The notes under the pieces are model-generated. The model was not told the origin of the DNA and did no database searches. It saw only the letters and a list, made by a program, of their open reading frames with translations. A stretch of DNA of 64,000 bases, taken from Flavobacterium sp. 140616W15 (GTDB lineage: Bacteria; Bacteroidota; Bacteroidia; Flavobacteriales; Flavobacteriaceae). The stretch lies in the NCBI RefSeq assembly GCF_003668995.1, contig NZ_CP033068.1, positions 3,782,001-3,846,000 on the forward strand, read 5' to 3'. Below, in pieces: positions 52,624 through 61,657 of this stretch. The position numbers and the translations under genes are program-made. Numbering within the stretch: position 1 is the stretch's first letter; every line of letters starts with the position of its first letter.

Positions 52624-54930
52624 ATGATTTTTTCAGAGACAGACATTCAGCAATTAGCGATAGAACATTATGGATTATCCGCTACCGTAAAAGCATTAGA
52701 CGGTTATGATGAATTGAACTTTATCTTAACTGATGAAAAAAATCAGAAGTATATATTAAAGCTTTCTGATGAAAATCAGCCGTATCCTTTTTTGGAAGCA
52801 CAAGTGAAAATTATTCAGCATTTAAGAAAGAGTCCTTTAGCCGATAGCTTTCAACAATTTTCAATCAATAAAAATGGAGAAGCATTAACCCAAATTATCA
52901 AAGACAACAAAACGTATTACATACGAATTCTAAGTTTTCTAGAAGGTTCTTTTTGGTACGAACAGCCAAAAAAATCAGATACTGCCCTTTATAATTTAGG
53001 AGCATTTATGGGGAATATGGACAAAGCACTTCAGGATTTTTCGCATCCTGCAATGCATAGAAATTATACTTGGGATATTAGCAGAGCGAGTGATGCCAAT
53101 GAAAAACTGAAATACATCACTAATCACGAGCGCAGACGAATTGCAGGTTATTTCCTTTTGCAGTTTGATACCGAAGTGCTTCCACAAATACAGCCGTTAC
53201 GGCATGCATACATTCATAATGACGCCAATGATTGTAATGTAATGGCTCGAGAAGAACAAACAACGGGATTAATTGATTTTGGCGATATGGTTTATTCTGC
53301 TTTAATCAATAACCTCGCAATAACTTGTACCTATGCAATTCTGGAATATGATGATCCATTAACAGCAGCTTCATTTATTGTAAAAGGATATCACGAAGCA
53401 TATCCGCTTAAAACAGAAGAACTCGATTTATTATATTACTTAATTGCAGGAAGACTTTGCATTAGCGTAACACAATCCGCATACAATACATCGTTAAACA
53501 GTGATAATATACACCATTTTATTACTGAAAAACCAGCTTGGGAATTACTACATAAACTCATCAAAATTAACCCTATAAAAGCTCAAGATACTTTTAGAAA
53601 AGTATGTGGATTTGATGGAGTAATAAACGATTCCGACTATTCAGATTTATTACAAGCGCGTCAAAAAAATGTAGGTCGAAATCTAAGTATAGGATATAAT
53701 GACAAATTAAAAATTGTAAAAGGAGCGTTACAATATTTATACGATGACAAAGGAAGAACCTTTGTTGATTGTGTTAATAATCCTTCACATGTTGGACATT
53801 GCCACCCTGTCGTAGTAAAGAAAATGCAAAAACAAATTGCTACCCTAAATACCAATACAAGATACCTTAACGATACCATATTAGAATATGCCGAAAAACT
53901 TACAGCAACATTACCTCCTTCTTTAAGCGTTTGCTATTTTGTAAACTCAGGAAGTGAAGCTAATGATTTAGCCATTCGAATGAGCCGTCATTTCACCAAA
54001 CAAAAAGACATCATCGTATTGGACCATGCTTATCACGGAACCTCAACTGTAGCAATGGAAATGAGTCCGTATAAATTTGATAGCAAAGGAGGTTTTGGCC
54101 AAATGCCTTGGATTCACAAGGCAATTAATCCCGATTTATACCGAGGTCCATATAAATATGGCGATACAAAGGCGGGCGAAAAATATGCTGCCGATGTACA
54201 ACGAATTATCAAAGATTTAAAGAAAGAAGATAAATCTCCCGCAGTATTTATTTGTGAAACTCTATTGGGTGTTGGAGGTCAAATCCCACTACCAGAAAAT
54301 TATTTAAAAACTGTATATGATTACGTAAGAGCTTCGGGAGGGGTTTGTATTGCCGATGAAGTTCAGGTAGGATTTGGAAGAGTTGGTGATAAATTCTGGG
54401 GATTCGAATTACAAGATGTCGTCCCTGATATTGTTGTACTAGGAAAACCTATTGGTAACGGACATCCGCTGGCGGCCGTGATTGTAACAAATGAAATAGC
54501 CGATGCTTTTAACAACGGAATGGAATACTTCAATACTTTTGGAGGTAATCCAGTATCAATGTCGGCTGGACTGGCTGTTCTAGAAGTAATTCAAGATGAG
54601 AAAATGCAACAACATGCTCTAGAAGTAGGTAATTACCTTATGGATTTACTCAAAGGATTAATGGCTAAATTCCCAATTATTAGTGATGTTCGCGGACATG
54701 GTTTATTCATTGGTGCCGAAATGGTAAAAGACAGAACCACCATGGAACCTGCAATTCCAGAAATTGATATTGTAGTAGAAAAAATGAAAGAAAAAGGATA
54801 CCTATTAAGTACAGATGGCCCTTTGCATAATGTTTTAAAAATAAAACCACCAATGCCATTCAACAAACAAAATGCAGATGAAATGGTTCAGTTTCTTGAA
54901 GAGGCTTTAAAAGAGATTCACATTCAATAA
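52624..54930 (+). CDS. Fused APH-type kinase and class III aminotransferase-fold phospho-lyase
   Basis: The 768-residue cytoplasmic fusion has no signal peptide. Residues about 1-335 are an APH-fold kinase of the hydroxylysine-kinase (HYKK) type, with [12 protein letters not shown] (about 197-208) and [10 protein letters not shown] (about 217-226) as catalytic and metal motifs. Residues about 350-768 are a PLP enzyme of the ETNPPL/PHYKPL branch of class III aminotransferases: [43 protein letters not shown] and the PLP lysine in GKPIGNGHP (Lys about 608). It could phosphorylate an amino alcohol (5-hydroxylysine or ethanolamine) and then eliminate phosphate and ammonia to give an aldehyde. It follows the two glycosidases on the same strand. 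Confidence 0.85.
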   Translation: MIFSETDIQQLAIEHYGLSATVKALDGYDELNFILTDEKNQKYILKLSDENQPYPFLEAQVKIIQHLRKSPLADSFQQFSINKNGEALTQIIKDNKTYYIRILSFLEGSFWYEQPKKSDTALYNLGAFMGNMDKALQDFSHPAMHRNYTWDISRASDANEKLKYITNHERRRIAGYFLLQFDTEVLPQIQPLRHAYIHNDANDCNVMAREEQTTGLIDFGDMVYSALINNLAITCTYAILEYDDPLTAASFIVKGYHEAYPLKTEELDLLYYLIAGRLCISVTQSAYNTSLNSDNIHHFITEKPAWELLHKLIKINPIKAQDTFRKVCGFDGVINDSDYSDLLQARQKNVGRNLSIGYNDKLKIVKGALQYLYDDKGRTFVDCVNNPSHVGHCHPVVVKKMQKQIATLNTNTRYLNDTILEYAEKLTATLPPSLSVCYFVNSGSEANDLAIRMSRHFTKQKDIIVLDHAYHGTSTVAMEMSPYKFDSKGGFGQMPWIHKAINPDLYRGPYKYGDTKAGEKYAADVQRIIKDLKKEDKSPAVFICETLLGVGGQIPLPENYLKTVYDYVRASGGVCIADEVQVGFGRVGDKFWGFELQDVVPDIVVLGKPIGNGHPLAAVIVTNEIADAFNNGMEYFNTFGGNPVSMSAGLAVLEVIQDEKMQQHALEVGNYLMDLLKGLMAKFPIISDVRGHGLFIGAEMVKDRTTMEPAIPEIDIVVEKMKEKGYLLSTDGPLHNVLKIKPPMPFNKQNADEMVQFLEEALKEIHIQ

Positions 54931-54963
54931 AGAAATATTTTATCTTCAAATCTTAGAGATAAA

Positions 54964-54997
54964 AAAATGGCGTATGAAAATATCATACGCCATTTTA
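54964..54997. terminator. Bidirectional terminator between the PUL and mfd
   Basis: A perfect 14-bp stem AAAATGGCGTATGA with complement and a short loop; A-tract on the left and T-rich sequence on the right. It serves the plus-strand locus and the minus-strand mfd gene. Confidence 0.85.
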
Positions 54998-55016
54998 AGT
55001 TTTTATTTTTCAGTAT

Positions 55017-58000
55017 CTACTCCTCAAACAATTCCATAAGCTCTAACGCTTTTTTAATCGATTTTACGTTGTCAAAAGTCAATAATAGACGTAAGCCGTT
55101 AACGGTTTGTTTTTCTTTCATTTTGCAAAGCGTACTGTGTTTTTGCACAAATTGCAAAACCTTTCTAAACTTTGAAGATTGATAATAATCCGATTGTTGA
55201 TCAGACACGAAATATCCAATCATTTTACCTTGTTTCATTATCAGTCTTTCGATACCAACATTTGTAGCAATCCATTTTATTCGAATACTGTTAAGCAACG
55301 AAATAGCTTGTCTAGGTAATGGCCCAAAACGGTCAATTAGCTTTCTCTCAAATTCTTTCAATCCAGCTTCGTCTTTTACAGCACCAAGTTCATTATACAA
55401 AACCAATCGTTCTGAAACGTTGTTGATATATTCATCTGGGAATAACAGCTCAAAATCAGTATCGATTTGCAGGTCTTTAACGTACTCCTTAGTATCGATA
55501 TTATTTTCTTCTGGATATAAATCCTTGAACTCATTTTCTTTTAATTCTTCGATGGCTTCATTCATGATTTTTTGGTAAGTGTCAAAACCAATTTCATTGA
55601 TAAAACCACTTTGTTCACCTCCTAATAAATCTCCTGCTCCACGAATTTCAAGATCTTTCATCGCGATATTAAAACCACTTCCTAATTCGCTGAATTGTTC
55701 CAAAGCCTGAATTCGTTTACGGGCATCTTCAGTCATAGAAGAATATGGTGGACAGATAAAATAACAGAATGCTTTCTTGTTACTTCGTCCTACTCGACCA
55801 CGCATTTGATGTAAATCCGACAATCCGAAATTATTAGCATTATTGATGAAGATAGTATTGGCATTTGGAACATCCAGACCGCTCTCGATAATCGTCGTAG
55901 CTACTAGAACATCAAAATCACCATTCATAAAGGCCAACATTAACTCTTCAAGTTTGGCACCTTCCATTTGTCCGTGTCCGATTCCTACCCTAGCATTTGG
56001 AACCAACCGCTGAATCATTCCGGCAACTTCTTTTATATTTTCTATTCGGTTATTGATAAAGAAAACCTGTCCGTTACGCTGAATTTCATATGAAATTGCA
56101 TCACGAATCAATTCTTCATTAAAGCCAACCACATTGGTCTCTATAGGATAACGATTGGGTGGTGGCGTTGTAATTACAGATAAATCTCGTGCAGCCATTA
56201 AAGAGAATTGTAATGTTCTCGGAATTGGCGTTGCTGTTAATGTCAACGTATCAACATTGGCAGCGATGGTCTTCAATTTATCTTTTACGTTAACTCCAAA
56301 CTTTTGTTCTTCGTCGACAATTAATAATCCTAAATCTTTAAAAACTACATTTTTATTTACCAATTGATGGGTTCCAATTACAATATCCAGCTTTCCTTCG
56401 GCTAGATCTTTTAAAGTTTGTGCTTTTTGTTTTGCTGTTCTAAATCGGTTTAAATACCCAACAGTAACTGGCATTTCTTTTAATCGTTCCGAAAAAGTAC
56501 GATAATGTTGGTAGGCAAGAATTGTAGTTGGTACTAAAACTGCAACTTGCTTACTATTATCTACTGCTTTAAAAGCGGCACGAATTGCAACCTCTGTTTT
56601 TCCAAATCCAACATCACCACAAACCAAACGATCCATTGGTCGGTCGCTTTCCATATCAGCTTTTACTTCCTGTGTCGATTTAATTTGATCTGGAGTATCT
56701 TCATATATAAACGAACTTTCTAACTCGTTTTGCAGATAGCTATCTGGAGCAAACTGAAATCCTTTTTCTAATCTTCTTTTTGCATATAACTGAATCAGAT
56801 TGAAAGCAATATGCTTGACACGCGCTTTAGTTTTTTGCTTTAAAATCTTCCAAGCGTTAGAGCCTAACTTATAAATTTTAGGAGGCGTTCCGTCTTTCCC
56901 GTTGTATTTTGAGATTTTATGAAGCGAGTGGATACTCACATACACTATATCATTATCGGCATAAACCAATTTGATGGCTTCTTGCGTTTTTCCTTCAACT
57001 TGAATTTTTTGCAAACCTCCAAATCGCCCGATTCCATGATCGATATGCGTAACATAATCCCCAACTGATAAAGTGGTAAGTTCCTTAAGCGTGATATTCT
57101 GTTTTTTAGAATATCCATTTTTAATATTAAATTTATGATATCGCTCAAAAATCTGATGGTCAGTATAACATGTAATCTGATTTTCGTCATCAATAAAACC
57201 TTGATATAATGGTAAGACTACAGTATGGTATTGCTTACGGATATTCTCAGAATTGGCTTCGTCCAACGTTTCAAAAATATCATGAAATCGTTTTGCCTGA
57301 GCATCATTTGAGCAGAATAGATAATTCTTATATCCATTAAAATGATTATCACTTAAATTATTCAGCAATAAGTCAAATTGTTTATTGAATGATGGTTGTG
57401 GCTGAATGTGAAAATCGTATTTCTTTATCGTTTTAAAAATTGGCTTACTAGCTAATTCTACAATCGAAAAATCCAATGCCTTTTTTATAAACGACTTCTG
57501 ATTTAAGAATAACTGATCAGGGCTTGCTCTTTTAATTTCTTTCGATAATTTCTCGTAAGCTTCTTCGGCTCTTGCAAATTGCTTATCTAGCTGACTTAAA
57601 AAACCATCTGTGTTTTGAATAAAAAGTACCGTTTTTTCAGAAATATAATCCAAAAAGCTTTCTCTATTTTCCTGAAAAACTTTGTTCTCAACATTTGGGA
57701 TTATCGTAATTTTTTTATGTGTTTCTACAGATAATTGTGTCCCAACATCAAAGCTTCGAATACTATCAACTTCATTTCCAAAAAACTCAATTCGATACGG
57801 ATTATCATTCGAAAAAGAAAACACATCCACGATTCCTCCACGAACAGAGAACTCTCCTGGCTCAGTAATAAAATCAACTCTTTTGAATTCGTATTCGAAT
57901 AACACTTCATTAATAAAATCAATTGAAATTTTATCTCCAACGGAAACTTTTAAAGTATTCTTATCCAACTCTTTTCGAGTCACTACTTTTTCAAATAATG

Positions 58001-58382
58001 CTTCGGGATAGGTAACAATTATTGCAGGTTTTTTACGCGAATTAATTCGGTTTAGAACTTCTGCCCGAAGTAAAACATTGGCATTGTCTGTATCCTCAAT
58101 CTGATACGGCCTGCGGTATGATCCTGGATAAAACAACACATCTTGCTCACCAATCATTTGTTCTAAATCATTCAGATAATAAGCAGCTTCTTCCTTATTA
58201 TCCAAAATAATAAGAAAAGGTAATTCTGCTTTTTTAAACAAAGAACGAATTACGAATGAAACTGCAGATCCTAACAAACCGTTTAGATGCAGTTTTACTT
58301 CATTATTTTCTAATAATTGATTGGCAACTTGCTGTATTTTAGGCAAATTATCATACGTAGTATATAAAGCACTTTTACTCAA
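55017..58382 (-). CDS. mfd: Transcription-repair coupling factor
   Basis: The 1121-residue SF2 translocase removes stalled RNA polymerase and recruits UvrAB. Order: UvrB-like N-terminal region (about 30-330), RNA-polymerase-interacting CarD-like domain (about 430-510, LSVGDYVTHIDHGIGRF), helicase domains with Walker A GDVGFGKTEVA (about 594-604), DEEQKFG (about 700-706), TATPIPRTLQ (about 725-734), IESGLDVPNANT and QMRGRVGRS, and the C-terminal TRCF domain (about 980-1110). Length is normal. Its start overlaps the 3' end of the upstream lipoprotein gene by 8 bp. Confidence 0.97.
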   Translation of the reverse strand: MSKSALYTTYDNLPKIQQVANQLLENNEVKLHLNGLLGSAVSFVIRSLFKKAELPFLIILDNKEEAAYYLNDLEQMIGEQDVLFYPGSYRRPYQIEDTDNANVLLRAEVLNRINSRKKPAIIVTYPEALFEKVVTRKELDKNTLKVSVGDKISIDFINEVLFEYEFKRVDFITEPGEFSVRGGIVDVFSFSNDNPYRIEFFGNEVDSIRSFDVGTQLSVETHKKITIIPNVENKVFQENRESFLDYISEKTVLFIQNTDGFLSQLDKQFARAEEAYEKLSKEIKRASPDQLFLNQKSFIKKALDFSIVELASKPIFKTIKKYDFHIQPQPSFNKQFDLLLNNLSDNHFNGYKNYLFCSNDAQAKRFHDIFETLDEANSENIRKQYHTVVLPLYQGFIDDENQITCYTDHQIFERYHKFNIKNGYSKKQNITLKELTTLSVGDYVTHIDHGIGRFGGLQKIQVEGKTQEAIKLVYADNDIVYVSIHSLHKISKYNGKDGTPPKIYKLGSNAWKILKQKTKARVKHIAFNLIQLYAKRRLEKGFQFAPDSYLQNELESSFIYEDTPDQIKSTQEVKADMESDRPMDRLVCGDVGFGKTEVAIRAAFKAVDNSKQVAVLVPTTILAYQHYRTFSERLKEMPVTVGYLNRFRTAKQKAQTLKDLAEGKLDIVIGTHQLVNKNVVFKDLGLLIVDEEQKFGVNVKDKLKTIAANVDTLTLTATPIPRTLQFSLMAARDLSVITTPPPNRYPIETNVVGFNEELIRDAISYEIQRNGQVFFINNRIENIKEVAGMIQRLVPNARVGIGHGQMEGAKLEELMLAFMNGDFDVLVATTIIESGLDVPNANTIFINNANNFGLSDLHQMRGRVGRSNKKAFCYFICPPYSSMTEDARKRIQALEQFSELGSGFNIAMKDLEIRGAGDLLGGEQSGFINEIGFDTYQKIMNEAIEELKENEFKDLYPEENNIDTKEYVKDLQIDTDFELLFPDEYINNVSERLVLYNELGAVKDEAGLKEFERKLIDRFGPLPRQAISLLNSIRIKWIATNVGIERLIMKQGKMIGYFVSDQQSDYYQSSKFRKVLQFVQKHSTLCKMKEKQTVNGLRLLLTFDNVKSIKKALELMELFEE

Positions 58383-58980
58383 CTCTTGGAATATTTGGAT
58401 CTATAGGCGTACTGGGAATTGCTCTCGCAGTATCCTTTATCATTTTCATTAATTCTGATTCTCCTTCTTCTAATGGAATTTTATTCTTTTCGACTATTTT
58501 ATCCATTTGTCTTTCTAAAGAAACCAACTCCTTATTAATATCTCCTATCAAGAAAACAACTTTTTCATCAGGAATTTTATCTAGATGAATATACAAATCC
58601 ATCATTTTTATCTTAGTAATTAAGACAGAAATCCTACTTTTTATTTGTTGCTTATTAAATTGTTCTGGGATATTATTATTTAATGCGATTGCTTTTTGGG
58701 CAATAGCACTCGATTTTTTTTGAAAAGCACCAATTGTTTTTTTAGGTTTACCTTTTAATTCCTCAAGAAACTGGCGCCATTCGTTCCAGCTTTTTATACT
58801 TTCTTCTGAAACTGTATTGATTGGAGTATCATAAAAAACCCAGCCTTTATTAATATTATTAAAAATTAGTTCTTTCTTTTTAGCTTCTTTTTTATTTTCG
58901 GCAAGTCGCTTTTCATCCTGATTTTGACAAGAATTTAAAAGAAAAACTAAAAGAAGGAAAAGAGATATTCTATATTTCAT
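58375..58980 (-). CDS. Lipoprotein of unknown function, overlapping mfd
   Basis: The 201-residue lipoprotein has signal peptide and lipobox LLNSC (cysteine about 18). The mature part is largely helical and lysine-rich, with probable coiled-coil stretches (about 25-40 and 90-180) and a proline-rich end SSTPIDPNIPRVE-like (ends PNIPRVE). No named domain is recognised. The stop codon lies within the mfd start (8-bp overlap), so the two are co-transcribed and perhaps translationally coupled, although a functional link to DNA repair is not obvious. Confidence 0.75.
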   Translation of the reverse strand: MKYRISLFLLLVFLLNSCQNQDEKRLAENKKEAKKKELIFNNINKGWVFYDTPINTVSEESIKSWNEWRQFLEELKGKPKKTIGAFQKKSSAIAQKAIALNNNIPEQFNKQQIKSRISVLITKIKMMDLYIHLDKIPDEKVVFLIGDINKELVSLERQMDKIVEKNKIPLEEGESELMKMIKDTARAIPSTPIDPNIPRVE

Positions 58981-59180
58981 TGGTTCAAACGTTAGGCTAC
59001 AAAGTTACAAAGTAAATTTACAATTATGAATTCCCATTTAAGAAGAAGTTATGATTTTATTGTTCTGTTTTTAATCCATTTACTAAAATAGCCATTCGTA
59101 AACTATCGTGAGAAACAAACACTCTTTTTGAGAAGTCTTTAAATAATCGATAGTCAATTAAAATATAATTGCGAAATCGT

Positions 59181-59188
59181 TACCTTTG
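59181..59188 (+). promoter_or_regulatory. -7 element of the threonine dehydrogenase gene
   Basis: TACCTTTG matches TAnnTTTG, 20 bp before ATG 59209. No -33 element at the correct distance. Confidence 0.5.
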
Positions 59189-59208
59189 CTAGACTAAACA
59201 AACTTAAC

Positions 59209-60156
59209 ATGAATCCTAAAATATTAATCATTGGTGCATGCGGCCAAATTGGAACGGAGCTTACGCAAAAACTACGCAAGTTATACGGAACTGAAAATGT
59301 AATCGCTTCAGACATTCGTAAATTAAATACAGATGTTGTTAATTCTGGTCCTTTTGAAGTTGTGAATGCCTTAGATTTCAATCAAATCGAACACCTTGTA
59401 GAAGTTCATAAAATAACTGATATTTATTTAATGGCAGCTTTACTATCTGCTACAGCTGAAAAAAACCCTGCATTTGCCTGGGATCTGAACATGAACTCAT
59501 TGTTTCACGTTTTGAACTTAGCGAAAGCAAAAAAAATAAAAAAGATTTTCTGGCCATCAAGTATTGCTGTTTTTGGACCAACTACTCCAAAAGAAAACAC
59601 ACCACAATATACTGTAATGGAACCTTCAACTGTTTATGGAATTAGTAAACAAGCTGGTGAAAGATGGTGCGAATACTACCATAATATTTATGGCGTAGAT
59701 GTTCGAAGCATACGTTATCCAGGTCTAATTAGTTGGTCAACTCCTCCTGGTGGTGGAACAACTGATTATGCTGTTGATATTTTCTACAAGGCTATTGCTG
59801 ATAAAAAATACGAATGCTTTTTATCATCTGAAACCAAAATGCCAATGATGTATATGGATGATGCAATCGATGCAACCATTAATATTATGAAAGCACCTGT
59901 TGAGCAAATAAAAATTCATTCTTCATACAATTTAGCTGCAATGAGTTTCACACCAACAGAAATTGCAAACGAAATTAAAAAACATATTCCTGAATTTGAG
60001 ATTACTTACAATCCAGATTTCCGTCAGAAAATCGCTGATAGCTGGCCTGCAAGTATCGACGATAGTTCTGCGAGAGAAGATTGGGATTGGAAACATACTT
60101 TTGATCTTGAGACAATGACGAAAGATATGTTGGAACATTTGGGTGACAAAAAATAA
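59209..60156 (+). CDS. SDR-type L-threonine 3-dehydrogenase
   Basis: The 315-residue NAD-dependent extended SDR (epimerase-like) protein oxidises L-threonine to 2-amino-3-ketobutyrate, as in the enzyme characterised from Flavobacterium frigidimaris. The Rossmann motif is GACGQIG (about 8-14), the catalytic pair is in VYGISKQAGE (Tyr about 143, Lys about 147) and the serine in FWPSSIAVFG. The SSETKMPMMYMDDAI stretch is characteristic of this branch rather than of GalE. It is monocistronic with its own -7 element and terminator. Confidence 0.88.
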   Translation: MNPKILIIGACGQIGTELTQKLRKLYGTENVIASDIRKLNTDVVNSGPFEVVNALDFNQIEHLVEVHKITDIYLMAALLSATAEKNPAFAWDLNMNSLFHVLNLAKAKKIKKIFWPSSIAVFGPTTPKENTPQYTVMEPSTVYGISKQAGERWCEYYHNIYGVDVRSIRYPGLISWSTPPGGGTTDYAVDIFYKAIADKKYECFLSSETKMPMMYMDDAIDATINIMKAPVEQIKIHSSYNLAAMSFTPTEIANEIKKHIPEFEITYNPDFRQKIADSWPASIDDSSAREDWDWKHTFDLETMTKDMLEHLGDKK

Positions 60157-60174
60157 GCAATCTGTTTACATTCT

Positions 60175-60224
60175 AAAAGTCCGTTTTTTTTAAAGCAATA
60201 CCTTTAAAAAAAACGGACTTTTAT
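60175..60224 (+). terminator. Terminator after the threonine dehydrogenase gene
   Basis: A 21-bp arm (60175-60195, AAAAGTCCGTTTTTTTTAAA core) pairs with 60202-60222, followed by a short T-rich stretch. Confidence 0.85.
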
Positions 60225-60366
60225 CATTTACATAATAAACCTATTTATTCGCTTTTATTATTTGTCTTTTAATAATTAATTACTACATAATTTTATTACT
60301 TTTAGTGCGTTTTTAACAAATACAAAAAACCAAAAAAACTAAAAACCAAAAAATTAAGTTAATTAT

Positions 60367-61575
60367 ATGACAAATCATCATCAACCAATCAATCAATCAA
60401 AAAGAACAGCAATAATTGACATACTAAGAGGCTGGGCCCTTTTTGGGGTAGCAGTAGGCAATTATTCAGGATTTCAACACATTGGAATACCTAACAAAAC
60501 CAAGAATAGTATTTTATCTGAGGTACTACATAATTTTGATCAATTTTTTTTAGCTGGAAAATCATGGACTCTATTAACCATTCTATTTGGCTATGGTTTT
60601 GCGATTTTAATTAATAATGTTAAATCAAAAGGCAGAAACCCTGTTCTTTTTTTTAGTTGGCGAATGTTACTGCTTTTTGTCTTTGCCTTTATTAATTCCT
60701 TATTTTGGTTTGGTGACATCTTAAGAGACTATGCCTTTCTAGGACTGATATTGTTATTCTTTTCAAGAAGTTCAGCAAAAACATTAGGTTATATTTCTGC
60801 TATCCTTATTCTTGCTGTTCCCTTCATAATGGTTTATGTCAAAGGATTTAGTCCCGAAAAAATATCAGTTCTCACAAATCCAGAATATTTAAAATTATAT
60901 CATTCTGGAAACTGGCTTGATTTTTTTAAATTTAATCTAACAGCTTCTTTTTATGAGCAAATTATTGTTCCTGGTTACGCCATTACCGCACATATTGTAA
61001 TGCTGGCTTGCATGCTTTTCGGCGTTCTTCTTCAAAAAATAGATTTTTTCAATCGTTTAAACGAAATGAAAAAAAATTTAAAATATGTACTTATATTCAG
61101 CATTCCTTTTCTTGTCCTTCTAGGTCTCAGCTTTTACTTCGCTGTCAATAATAAAATCGGATTTATTAAATTCTTCCATCCCTATTTTTGGTTTATTATA
61201 AGCACAATGCTCCCTATTGCAACTGGAATTTGCCTACTATATATTAACGGAAAACTAAAAACAATTTTTACCTATTTTAGTGCCTGTGGCAAAATGACAT
61301 TAACTAATTATATCTTTCAGAATATATTAGGCGCCTTTATTTTCTCCGGGATTGGTTTAGGAATAGGAAACACAATGCCTTATTGGTTTTACTTTTCATT
61401 AGCTGTTTTTGTTTTTATTATTCAATTATTTATCAGCAAGTGGTGGCTTTCAAAATACAATTACGGTCCAATAGAATGGCTTTGGAGATCTGCTAGCTAT
61501 AGAGAGTTGTTCCCTTTTAAAAAACCAACAGAAAATAATATTCCGATAGAAACCAATACACAAATAGCCAAGTAA
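60367..61575 (+). CDS. DUF418 (YeiB-type) membrane protein
   Basis: The 402-residue inner membrane protein has about nine or ten TM helices. The family start RTAIIDILRGWALFGVAVGN (about 13-32), the GKSWTLLTILFGYGFA segment, and the C-terminal GKMTLTNYIFQNIL followed by PIEWLWR are hallmarks of DUF418/YeiB proteins, which are suggested transporters or acyltransferase-like membrane proteins. No biochemical role is established. It is preceded by about 140 bp of AT-rich sequence and followed by a terminator. Confidence 0.88.
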   Translation: MTNHHQPINQSKRTAIIDILRGWALFGVAVGNYSGFQHIGIPNKTKNSILSEVLHNFDQFFLAGKSWTLLTILFGYGFAILINNVKSKGRNPVLFFSWRMLLLFVFAFINSLFWFGDILRDYAFLGLILLFFSRSSAKTLGYISAILILAVPFIMVYVKGFSPEKISVLTNPEYLKLYHSGNWLDFFKFNLTASFYEQIIVPGYAITAHIVMLACMLFGVLLQKIDFFNRLNEMKKNLKYVLIFSIPFLVLLGLSFYFAVNNKIGFIKFFHPYFWFIISTMLPIATGICLLYINGKLKTIFTYFSACGKMTLTNYIFQNILGAFIFSGIGLGIGNTMPYWFYFSLAVFVFIIQLFISKWWLSKYNYGPIEWLWRSASYRELFPFKKPTENNIPIETNTQIAK

Positions 61576-61601
61576 CAATTTATCATTAAAAATAATCATA
61601 T

Positions 61602-61640
61602 AAAAAGCCCTTAAAAACAGTTGTCTTTAAGGGCTTTTTC
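61602..61640. terminator. Bidirectional terminator between convergent genes
   Basis: The stem AAAAAGCCCTTAAA / TTTAAGGGCTTTTT with a 10-base loop serves both the DUF418 gene on plus and the M1 peptidase gene on minus. Confidence 0.85.
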
Positions 61641-61657
61641 ATTATAAAAAAGGAAGT

